Assembly (NCBI GenBank): GCA_021731345.1
Contig: JAKFXO010000031.1
Span: 1-5,763, forward strand
Length of the DNA: 5,763 nucleotides
From: Candidatus Peribacterales bacterium
GTDB taxonomy: Bacteria > Patescibacteriota > Gracilibacteria > Peribacterales > Peribacteraceae
Direction of reading: 5' to 3'
Numbering within the stretch: position 1 is the first letter of the stretch; each line of letters opens with the position of its first letter. A program made the translations under genes and the position numbers. Positions 1 to 5,763 of this stretch are shown piece by piece. The notes below the pieces were generated by a model that saw only the letters and a program-made list of their open reading frames with translations, made no database searches and was not told the DNA's origin.

Positions 1-30
1 CATCAATCGTCGCCATGCATCAATGATACC

Positions 31-2703
31 CTATTTCTTCTTTGCCTCTGCCTCAATCATCGCCTTGCTTGGCGGTGGCACTCCCCCGCTCTTTTCCAGC
101 TTACCCTGCAAATCAGCAAGCTTCGTTTTTTCATCGGCAGATAACTCTTCGGTGATAGCTTTTTTGCGTAGTGCGTTGAAATCATTCGTCCACATCTCTC
201 GATCACGCCATGCGCGGTAATCAGCGAGCTTCATGCCTTTCTTCTTTGCCTTCTCTATTTCTTCCGCTTCTTTCTCTTTGGCTTTACCTGCTTTTTCAAC
301 TGTCTTACGACCTTCCTTGGCACTCATAAGCCACTTATTGATCTTATCTTCCACGATGTCACGCTTCTCGCAGTAACGCTCTCTGGAAGCCCTGCGAATG
401 ACCTGAATACGGTTAGGATCTGCCTCAGGCTTAGGTGGTGGAAGCGTAGAAACGGAGAACGGCTTACTGGCCATGCCTCCGACCATGAGGCGCAGGTAAG
501 CATGATATTTTGGCAAGCTGAGAATATCTTTTTGCGTGACCATTTCCTCAAACTGCAGACTCAAATCCTCGGCATCATCTGAGCCAACTTGGAAACTACA
601 CATAGAACCGACGTTACCAAACACAGCATCTTTAAGAGCGTCTTTATTGTCACCAAGTGTCAGCTGACCGACGTACTGATGCGCGATTGTCAGGTTGAGA
701 CGATACTTTCGAGCTTCAGAGAGAATGGTTGCAAAAGACTCTGTCGCAAAGTTTTGGAACTCGTCAACATACAGATAAAAATCTTTGCGCTCTTTCTCTG
801 GAATATCAGTTCTGCTCATGGCATCCAACTGAAATTTGGTCACGAGCATCGAACCAAGGAACGCTGAGTTATCTTCTCCGATGTTTCCCTTGCTCAAGTT
901 CACAAGGATGATTTTTCCGCTATCCATAGCCTCGCGTACGGAGAGCTTGCTTCCAGTCTGACCGACGATATTACGGATCATCGGCACGGACAAAAGCTGT
1001 CCGATCTTATTTTGGATCGCAGCGATAGCTTCTGTGCGGTACTTCTCAGACCATGACTCATATTCATCTTCCCAGAAACTTCGGACGAGATGATCAGTCA
1101 GATGACTGACGATTTTTCGACGATAGATGTCATCCGAGAACATGCGGAGAATGCCAAGCATGGAGTTGCCCTGGCCTTCGATGAGAGCAAGAAGTGTATT
1201 GCGAAGAATATGTTCCATACGTCCGCTCCAGACATCTGGCCATAGTTTCGTAAAGACGCTCATAAGGCCTGATACAACGAGCGGATACTGATTGGGGTTC
1301 GTCGACGCCAACATGTTAAATGACAGCGGAAAGTCACGATCTGCAGGGTCAAAGAGGATGACATCGTTCGTGCGACTTGCAGGAATGAAACGAAGAATCG
1401 CCTCGATGAGGTCACCGTGCGGATCAATAACACCAACTCCTTTGCCCGCAACGATGTCTGAGTGAATCATGTTTTCAAGAAGCGTTGATTTACCCATACC
1501 CGTCTTACCGATGACGTACATATGACGCCTGCGATCATCGGGGCGAATGCCAAATTTCTGCCTATGTCCGCGAAAAACAGCTTCACCAAGAACCGTGATG
1601 TTCGGATCGATCTCAGGCACTGGAAGATCGACTGGCGGCTCAAGCTTCTTACTGAAGACCCAGTCGATATTGGGAGTTTTGACGAGCGTGTTCGGAAAAT
1701 GCCATAGAGTCGCAAGTTCTTCATCAGAAAAAATGTAGGGCGTGGTGTGAAATGCAGGTGCAAGTGTACGAGAATCTCGTACTCGCTTTACCTTGAAGCC
1801 GTTACAGTTTGCGAGCGTGAATTGCTTATAGCTTCCAACAATATCTTCGAGCTTATGCTCAGCCGCCGCACGCTGCTCAGGCGGCGTGATAATGCTCATC
1901 TGCACATTGCAGGTGAAAAGAAAGCGATTCACTTTATCGATGGCGCCAGAAATCGGATCTTCCGACTCATGGTTACGACGTCCTCCTTTCAGGGTTTCCT
2001 CGTGCGTATCCATATCCCGTGACTTGGACTCAGATTCCTCAAGAGATGGCAGGCTCACCCACACACGGAAACCACCCATAGCCATATTGAGCGGCAAAAA
2101 GACCCACCAACGCCAACCACGTGCTAGATGCACGCTGGCAAAAAGCTTGGCATACCAACTAAAGTGCTTGGACATGCCCTTCTCCATGAGAGGGATGAAC
2201 TTCAGCACGCGCTTTCTGTACTTGGAATTGAGCGGCTTAAAGACAATCTGAATATGGCCACGCATGGCCGGATGCGGATAGCGCACCAATGCCGATGTAA
2301 TGCCACCGATGGTATCGATAGTCTGGCGAGCAAGCATGTCATCAAACTGCGGATGACGCTTGATCGGAAAAATCTCGTGCTTCTGAAGCTTCAGATCAAC
2401 GCTAATCATCGTTTCATTCTCTTTGGGCTCCAGTTCCTTCGGGTCCATCTGTTCGATGTCGATCTCAGGAAACTGCGCGTACAGCTGACTTTCAACCAGC
2501 GACAATGAGCGCTTTGTCGCACGGACGAAGTAACAGATTTTTCCTTGGTAGTTACCAATTTCAAATGAAATGAGACCATCAATACCTTTCAGCGAATGAA
2601 GTGCATCAATGGCCGGCTCGATATGAAGTGGGCCACGTTTGCCACTCACATCATCAGGATCCGGCACAGTCGGTCGGATGCGGAGTAACGCCAGATCGGA
2701 CAA
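31..2703 (-). CDS. TraG/VirD4/VirB4-like type IV secretion ATPase (DUF87-type), membrane-associated
   Basis: Large P-loop ATPase of the FtsK/HerA-like superfamily that includes conjugation coupling proteins (TraG/VirD4) and VirB4; such enzymes use ATP to move DNA or protein across the envelope. Seen: Walker A GKTGMGKST at residues 399-407; the strand GVIDPHGDL at 424-432; Walker B FYLYVDEFQNF at 642-652 with D647/E648; and the TraG-like SEARKYRLNLTIAHQY at 662-677. Residues 1-340 form a non-ATPase region with a Trp-rich hydrophobic segment at about 197-219, the only candidate membrane contact, followed by a charged stretch (221-250). The last ~110 residues are Lys/Glu-rich, probably coiled coil, ending AKKK. 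The start is TTG: it is the only start codon between the in-frame hrcA stop (2731-2733) and the body of the protein, and no clear Shine-Dalgarno precedes it. GTG codons at residues 12 and 18 are alternatives. It lies 27 bases after hrcA, so it is probably co-transcribed. No relaxase or other secretion gene is visible here, and the substrate is unknown. The ATPase class is certain; the cellular role is not. Confidence 0.9.
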   Translation of the reverse strand: MSDLALLRIRPTVPDPDDVSGKRGPLHIEPAIDALHSLKGIDGLISFEIGNYQGKICYFVRATKRSLSLVESQLYAQFPEIDIEQMDPKELEPKENETMISVDLKLQKHEIFPIKRHPQFDDMLARQTIDTIGGITSALVRYPHPAMRGHIQIVFKPLNSKYRKRVLKFIPLMEKGMSKHFSWYAKLFASVHLARGWRWWVFLPLNMAMGGFRVWVSLPSLEESESKSRDMDTHEETLKGGRRNHESEDPISGAIDKVNRFLFTCNVQMSIITPPEQRAAAEHKLEDIVGSYKQFTLANCNGFKVKRVRDSRTLAPAFHTTPYIFSDEELATLWHFPNTLVKTPNIDWVFSKKLEPPVDLPVPEIDPNITVLGEAVFRGHRQKFGIRPDDRRRHMYVIGKTGMGKSTLLENMIHSDIVAGKGVGVIDPHGDLIEAILRFIPASRTNDVILFDPADRDFPLSFNMLASTNPNQYPLVVSGLMSVFTKLWPDVWSGRMEHILRNTLLALIEGQGNSMLGILRMFSDDIYRRKIVSHLTDHLVRSFWEDEYESWSEKYRTEAIAAIQNKIGQLLSVPMIRNIVGQTGSKLSVREAMDSGKIILVNLSKGNIGEDNSAFLGSMLVTKFQLDAMSRTDIPEKERKDFYLYVDEFQNFATESFATILSEARKYRLNLTIAHQYVGQLTLGDNKDALKDAVFGNVGSMCSFQVGSDDAEDLSLQFEEMVTQKDILSLPKYHAYLRLMVGGMASKPFSVSTLPPPKPEADPNRIQVIRRASRERYCEKRDIVEDKINKWLMSAKEGRKTVEKAGKAKEKEAEEIEKAKKKGMKLADYRAWRDREMWTNDFNALRKKAITEELSADEKTKLADLQGKLEKSGGVPPPSKAMIEAEAKKK

Positions 2704-2730
2704 TTGGTTTGCTATTGGCTTTGAGAGAAA

Positions 2731-3438
2731 TTAATCACGAATGAGCGACGCAATGATGTCGAGTGCGACGGAGTTGTAGCCATAGTCCATGCGAACAGGG
2801 CCAAGAATGCCGATAGCACCAACTTCGTCACGAACACGGTATTTGGTAAGTAGCATCGAACAGCTCTGGAATTCTGGGCACAAATCTTTATCACCGATGT
2901 AGTACTGAATCTCATCCGTGAGCTCAACCTTTGAGATGACATCCGTGAGACGCTTCTCCAGCACCTCCACCACACCGCTCACCATCTGCGCATCTGCCTG
3001 GAACTCAGGCTGACGGACGGCGTTCGCGAGTCCGAGGTAATACACACGCTCTCGGTGCGGCACGGTAGCAAATGCAACGTTCGGCATCATGTTGGCAAGC
3101 AACGCGACGGACTCGTACACGCGCTCTTTATCTTTGTGCGCAAAGTATTCTTCTTTCAAATCGTTAAATCGAACACGCACAGCACGCTCATGCTCCGTCG
3201 GCTTCATAAACTCTTTTACGTACATCCTGTAACCCTTCACGGTTGGAATACGTCCAGCCGATACGTGTGGCTGCTCAAGGAACCCAAGCTCCTCAAGCTC
3301 TGACATTTCAGAGCGAATGGTGGCCGAAGACACGGAAAATTCTGCAGACTGCAAAAGCTTCTTGGACCCCACCGGAATGGCAGAATCGATGAACTGGTCG
3401 ATGATGGCCTGCAGGAGCCTCGCCTGACGTATATTCAT
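2731..3438 (-). CDS. hrcA: HrcA-type heat-inducible transcription repressor, compact form
   Basis: HrcA represses chaperone genes by binding the CIRCE inverted repeat and is released on heat stress when GroEL is occupied (family knowledge). Numbering from ATG 3438 (235 residues): a winged-helix N-terminus carries the family signature SSATIRSEM (37-45), PHVSAGRIPT (57-66) and GYRMYV (69-74); the C-terminus has the typical GAF-like end ILGPVRMDY (211-219). Most HrcA proteins are about 340 residues; here both ends are intact and the shortfall of about 100 lies in the middle, where the inserted dimerisation domain normally sits. I chose ATG 3438 over the in-frame ATG 3447 because MNIRQARLLQAII aligns with the usual HrcA start (M-x-x-R/ERQ-x-x-[IL]L), and because a TATAAT box overlaps 3447 and ends 7 bases before 3438. 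The longer form would add only MRP. No dnaK, grpE or groEL gene is in the window. A CIRCE-like operator sits directly upstream, implying autoregulation. Confidence 0.95.
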   Translation of the reverse strand: MNIRQARLLQAIIDQFIDSAIPVGSKKLLQSAEFSVSSATIRSEMSELEELGFLEQPHVSAGRIPTVKGYRMYVKEFMKPTEHERAVRVRFNDLKEEYFAHKDKERVYESVALLANMMPNVAFATVPHRERVYYLGLANAVRQPEFQADAQMVSGVVEVLEKRLTDVISKVELTDEIQYYIGDKDLCPEFQSCSMLLTKYRVRDEVGAIGILGPVRMDYGYNSVALDIIASLIRD

Positions 3439-3445
3439 GGGTCTC

Positions 3446-3475
3446 ATTATAGCACTCTTTTGGCTTCAGTGCCAG
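3446..3475 (-). promoter_or_regulatory. hrcA promoter with extended -10, overlapping the CIRCE operator
   Basis: Reading the minus strand, CTGGCA (3475-3470; 4 of 6 match to TTGACA) is followed by 18 bases and then a perfect TATAAT (3451-3446), preceded by TG one base earlier (TGCTATAAT), the extended -10 form that tolerates a weak -35. TATAAT covers the first two bases of the ATG at 3447. Transcription should begin about 7 bases beyond it, at 3439-3438, which is the next in-frame ATG. The mRNA would therefore be leaderless, and the upstream ATG would not be translated from this promoter. Confidence 0.6.
3449..3475. promoter_or_regulatory. CIRCE-type HrcA operator (inverted repeat)
   Basis: On the plus strand the site reads ATAGCACTC, then 9 bases (3458-3466), then CAGTGCCAG. 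The established CIRCE consensus is TTAGCACTC-N9-GAGTGCTAA. The hrcA-proximal arm matches 8 of 9 positions and the distal arm 6 of 9, with exactly the canonical spacer. The site lies immediately before hrcA and spans both the proposed -35 and the -10 of its promoter, so bound HrcA would block RNA polymerase. That is the arrangement expected for autorepression, and the presence of an HrcA gene next to it makes chance unlikely. The weaker distal arm may reduce affinity. Confidence 0.82.
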
Positions 3476-3476
3476 T

Positions 3477-3505
3477 AAAACCCCGCTTCAGCCGGGTACG
3501 CTGAA
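3477..3505 (-). terminator. Candidate rpmE terminator hairpin between rpmE and hrcA
   Basis: Read on the minus strand after the rpmE stop, TTCAGC (3505-3500) can pair with GCTGAA (3492-3487) across a 7-base loop, followed by GCGGGG and TTTT (3480-3477). An alternative fold pairs CCCG (3496-3493) with CGGG (3485-3482) directly before GTTTT. Either gives a short hairpin followed by four T residues, a weak intrinsic terminator. It would separate rpmE transcription from the hrcA promoter that starts right after it. The stems are short and the T-run minimal, so readthrough into hrcA is plausible. Confidence 0.33.
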
Positions 3506-3526
3506 ACAGGCAGAAAACTCTCTTCC

Positions 3527-3811
3527 TTAGGCCTTCTTAGCCTTCCTGATCTTTGGCTTGGTTGCGCGCTTCTCTTCGATAGCTTTGACCTCCTCCTGCT
3601 TCTTCTTGGAAGCCTCGGCAACCTTGCGGAAGCGATCCACGCGACCAGAAACCATAAGTCCGCGGTACTCACCAGTGTAGATAGGATGACAGTTGGAACA
3701 GACTTCGATCTGGATCGTCTTCGTTGTCGAAGGAATCTGGTACACAGCACTGCAGGACACGCACGTGGCAACGGCGTCTTTGTGCATCGGTGGGTGAATA
3801 CTCTTTTTCAT
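3527..3811 (-). CDS. rpmE: 50S ribosomal protein L31, zinc-binding type, with basic C-terminal extension
   Basis: L31 sits on the large subunit and helps bridge it to the 30S head. The 94-residue protein begins MKKSIHP, the usual L31 opening (MKKDIHP in E. coli). It has two cysteine pairs, C17-x-x-C20 and C38-x-x-C41 (the latter in VCSNCHPIYTG), which mark the zinc-binding C+ form, and the conserved SGRVDRFRK at about 55-63. E. coli L31 is 70 residues; here about 25 extra residues (70-94) are rich in Lys and Glu and end KIRKAKKA, an extension probably contacting rRNA. It starts at ATG 3811, 44 bases after the gyrA stop, with no Shine-Dalgarno sequence before it but a -10-like TACAAT 9 bases upstream. 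It stops at TAA. The identity is secure. Confidence 0.97.
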   Translation of the reverse strand: MKKSIHPPMHKDAVATCVSCSAVYQIPSTTKTIQIEVCSNCHPIYTGEYRGLMVSGRVDRFRKVAEASKKKQEEVKAIEEKRATKPKIRKAKKA

Positions 3812-3820
3812 AGCTGCGGG

Positions 3821-3849
3821 ATTGTAAGGAAGCTTCTGGTCATGTGCAA
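3821..3849 (-). promoter_or_regulatory. Candidate rpmE promoter, near-leaderless
   Basis: On the minus strand TTGCAC (3849-3844) is followed by a 17-base spacer and TACAAT (3826-3821), which differs from TATAAT at one position. The ATG of rpmE follows after 9 bases, so transcription should start at about 3815-3814 and leave a leader of only 3-4 bases. The -35 keeps only the TTG core. The gap from gyrA to rpmE shows no terminator hairpin, so rpmE could also be read through from gyrA. Confidence 0.42.
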
Positions 3850-3855
3850 GCCAAT

Positions 3856-5763
3856 TTACTTCTTCTTAGGCTTTTTAGCGGCCTTTTCTTTCTTCTCTTT
3901 CGGCTCAGGAGCCTCTTCTGGCTCCAAAAGCTGCGGTTCTGGCTCTCCTTCAGCCTCCATGGCCTCCTCGGCTTCACCTGCCACCTCAGCGTTCGGATCA
4001 AACATCACAACGCTCACAGAGGCGACCTTGTCTCCCCCATCAAGACGCATGACGATGACACCCTGTGTCGCACGTCCACGCGTTGGGATATCAGACAGTT
4101 TCATACGAATCGTCTGACCAAGCTTGCTGATACAAATGAGATCTCCCTGATCAGCGTCGGAAAGCACGGCTCCACCGACGATGTCACCAGTCTTGGCCGT
4201 AAGCTGAGCAGCTTTCACACCGCTTCCACCTCTGCCCTGCAAACGGTACAGAGTCACCGGCGTTGATTTACCGAGACCGTTCTCCATGACAACGAGGAGC
4301 TGACTCTTCTCAGGATCGCTTACCACTGCGGCTTCGACCACTTTGTCACCTGCACCAATCTTGATACCACGCACACCAGCGGCAGCACGTCCCATCGCAC
4401 GAACATCATCCTCGACGAAGCGGATGGACTTACCCTTCTTCGTAAGAATGAAGAGCTCGTCTTTACCGGACGTGGCAACAACCCACTTGAGCTCGTCGTC
4501 ATCATTGACCTTCTGTGCGATGAGTCCAGAGCGGCGGATATTTTCAAATTCGGAAAGTTCTGTGCGCTTCACCGTTCCTTTTACCGTGGTCATGAAGAGA
4601 TGCGTCTTACCTTCAAGCTTGGACTTCATGATGGCAGCAACTTTTTCACCAGGCTGAAGCTGCAAGAGGTTCACGATCGCCTGACCCTTGGCCGTGCGAC
4701 TTGCCTGTGGAAGCTCGTAGACTGGGAGCTTGAACACGCGACCCGTATTCGTGAAGAAGAGCATGTCATCGTGGTTCATGGCGCTCACGATTCCCATGAT
4801 CTCATCCTCTTCCTTTGTCGTCATTCCCTTGATGCCCTTGCCGCCGCGGTTCTGTGCGCGGAATTGAGCTGGGCTCAAGCGCTTCACGTAACCGTGTGTC
4901 GTAAGTGCGACCATCATCGGAGCATTTGGGATCGTGTCCTTCGCGGAGAATTCTCCAACAGCGTGAGGCACGACAACTGTGCGACGATCATCACCATATT
5001 TCTTTGTAAGTTCATTGAGCTCTCCGATCATGATGGCATCAATCCTCTTCTTGTCTTTGAGGATAGCCTCACATTCTTTGATGAACGCGAGCGTTGCTTT
5101 GAGTTCATCGTGAATTTTCTTACGCTCAAGACCTGCAAGGCGACGAAGCTGCATCTCGAGAATGGCGTTGGCCTGAATCTCGGAGAGCTTAAATTTCTTG
5201 ATCAGTCCTGCGCGAGCTTCATCCTGAGATTCACTCTCTTTGATCGTCTTGATCACTGCATCGATGTTATCAACAGCAATCGCAAGACCCTCGAGGATGT
5301 GTGCACGCTCTTTGGCACGATCACGATCGTACGTCACGCGGCGCGTGATCATCGTGCGGCGGTGCTCGATGAAGATGGAGAGGAATTCCTGGAGGTTCAA
5401 AAGCTTTGGCTGCAAGCCATCAGAGAGGGCAATACAGTTGTAACCGAAGCTCGTCTGAAGATCTGTGTGCTTGTAGAGCTGGTTCAAAATTTTCTGTGGA
5501 TAGCTGTCCTTCTTAAGCTCGATGATGACGCGAATACCCTGACGATCGGACTCATCACGAATATCAGAAATACCTTGAATGATTTTGTCCGTCACAAGTT
5601 CTGCAACGCGTGTGATGAGCACGGACTTGTTCACCTGATATGGAAGCTCGCTAATGCGGATGATGTAACGGTTACCAACTTCTTCAATGTCAGCTTTGCC
5701 GCGGCACACAACGGAACCACGTCCTGTGAGGTATGCCTGCTTCAGAGCCTCGCGGTCGTACAC
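3856..5763 (-). CDS. gyrA: DNA gyrase subunit A, C-terminal part (5' end beyond the right edge)
   Basis: Gyrase A cuts and rejoins DNA and, with GyrB and ATP, introduces negative supercoils. The visible 635 residues start inside the breakage-reunion domain: TGRGSV (13-18), ISELPYQVNK (37-46), GISDIRDESDRQG (64-76) and ILEMQLRRLAGLERKKI (201-217) are standard GyrA/ParC landmarks, the last within the coiled-coil arm. Residues ~275-590 form the beta-pinwheel with six recognisable blade repeats of the pattern T-x-x-G-x-x-x-R/K. QNRGGKG at 304-310 (bases 4834-4854) is the GyrA box needed for DNA wrapping, which favours GyrA over ParC; canonical is QRRGGKG. The tail (590-635) is acidic and Pro-rich, then Lys-rich, ending KKPKKK. 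The first codon, GTG at 5763, is an internal Val, not the start. The catalytic tyrosine and the quinolone-resistance region lie outside the window. Stop TAA at 3858-3856. Confidence 0.97.
   Translation of the reverse strand: MYDREALKQAYLTGRGSVVCRGKADIEEVGNRYIIRISELPYQVNKSVLITRVAELVTDKIIQGISDIRDESDRQGIRVIIELKKDSYPQKILNQLYKHTDLQTSFGYNCIALSDGLQPKLLNLQEFLSIFIEHRRTMITRRVTYDRDRAKERAHILEGLAIAVDNIDAVIKTIKESESQDEARAGLIKKFKLSEIQANAILEMQLRRLAGLERKKIHDELKATLAFIKECEAILKDKKRIDAIMIGELNELTKKYGDDRRTVVVPHAVGEFSAKDTIPNAPMMVALTTHGYVKRLSPAQFRAQNRGGKGIKGMTTKEEDEIMGIVSAMNHDDMLFFTNTGRVFKLPVYELPQASRTAKGQAIVNLLQLQPGEKVAAIMKSKLEGKTHLFMTTVKGTVKRTELSEFENIRRSGLIAQKVNDDDELKWVVATSGKDELFILTKKGKSIRFVEDDVRAMGRAAAGVRGIKIGAGDKVVEAAVVSDPEKSQLLVVMENGLGKSTPVTLYRLQGRGGSGVKAAQLTAKTGDIVGGAVLSDADQGDLICISKLGQTIRMKLSDIPTRGRATQGVIVMRLDGGDKVASVSVVMFDPNAEVAGEAEEAMEAEGEPEPQLLEPEEAPEPKEKKEKAAKKPKKK

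Noticed and set aside
1..16. Possible start of another minus-strand gene (ATG at 16-14, MATID...) after the ATPase stop
   Set aside because: Only five codons are visible before the edge and there is no convincing ribosome binding site; it cannot be told from chance.
1886..2508. Plus-strand open frames of 121 and 126 codons opposite the ATPase gene
   Set aside because: They are fully antisense to a well-supported protein, overlap one another in different frames and show no recognisable motif.
31..2703. Integrated conjugative element or plasmid origin, suggested by the TraG/VirD4-like ATPase
   Set aside because: No relaxase, integrase, attachment repeats or other transfer genes are visible, and the neighbours are core housekeeping genes.
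3482..3505. Pseudoknot between the TTCAGC/GCTGAA hairpin loop and the downstream CGGG
   Set aside because: The bases could pair, but only one base would be left to cross the six-pair stem, which is too short; two alternative simple hairpins are more likely.
3686..4266. Overlapping plus-strand open frames of about 140 codons opposite rpmE and the end of gyrA
   Set aside because: They lie antisense to conserved genes in a Lys/Glu-rich coding stretch that yields few stops on the other strand, and their translations are low-complexity Ser/Phe/Leu-rich with no family resemblance.
31..5763. Alternative genetic code (UGA read as Gly)
   Set aside because: All four frames stay open under the standard code, with no internal TGA, and glycine positions in conserved motifs are intact, so recoding is not needed.

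Overview
The window holds four genes, all read from the minus strand, packed with gaps of 27 to 79-88 bases. In reading direction (right to left) they are: the C-terminal two thirds of DNA gyrase subunit A (gyrA, cut by the right edge), ribosomal protein L31 (rpmE), a compact HrcA-type heat-shock repressor (hrcA), and an 890-residue TraG/VirD4/VirB4-like ATPase of the type IV secretion/conjugation kind. There are no RNA genes, mobile elements, CRISPR arrays or long gene-free stretches.

The organism is probably a member of the Candidate Phyla Radiation (Patescibacteria). The clues are the large membrane-associated conjugation-type ATPase in a housekeeping neighbourhood, the HrcA that is about 100 residues shorter than usual, lysine-rich protein tails, and start sites without clear Shine-Dalgarno sequences. 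Base composition looks moderate by eye, which would suit a Peribacteria-like lineage, but that placement is a guess. All four frames stay open under the standard code and stop at TAA (three genes) or TAG (one), with no internal TGA, so nothing points to the UGA=Gly code of Gracilibacteria/Absconditabacteria.

Region by region: 3856-5763 is gyrA (end of the breakage-reunion domain plus the complete DNA-wrapping beta-pinwheel). 3812-3855 carries a candidate rpmE promoter whose -10 box lies 9 bases before the ATG. 3527-3811 is rpmE. 3439-3526 is the most informative stretch: a hairpin with a short T-run (possible rpmE terminator), then a CIRCE-type operator with the exact 9-base spacer, interleaved with an extended -10 promoter (TGCTATAAT). 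This promoter implies that hrcA transcription starts at or next to an ATG at 3438, giving a leaderless mRNA. 2731-3438 is hrcA, and 31-2703 is the ATPase, starting at TTG 27 bases after hrcA stops.

The best-supported regulatory reading is autoregulation: HrcA binds CIRCE across its own promoter. Because the ATPase gene follows with no visible promoter or terminator between, it may be co-transcribed with hrcA and so share heat-shock control; that link is inference. gyrA and rpmE look like ordinary housekeeping genes that happen to be adjacent.
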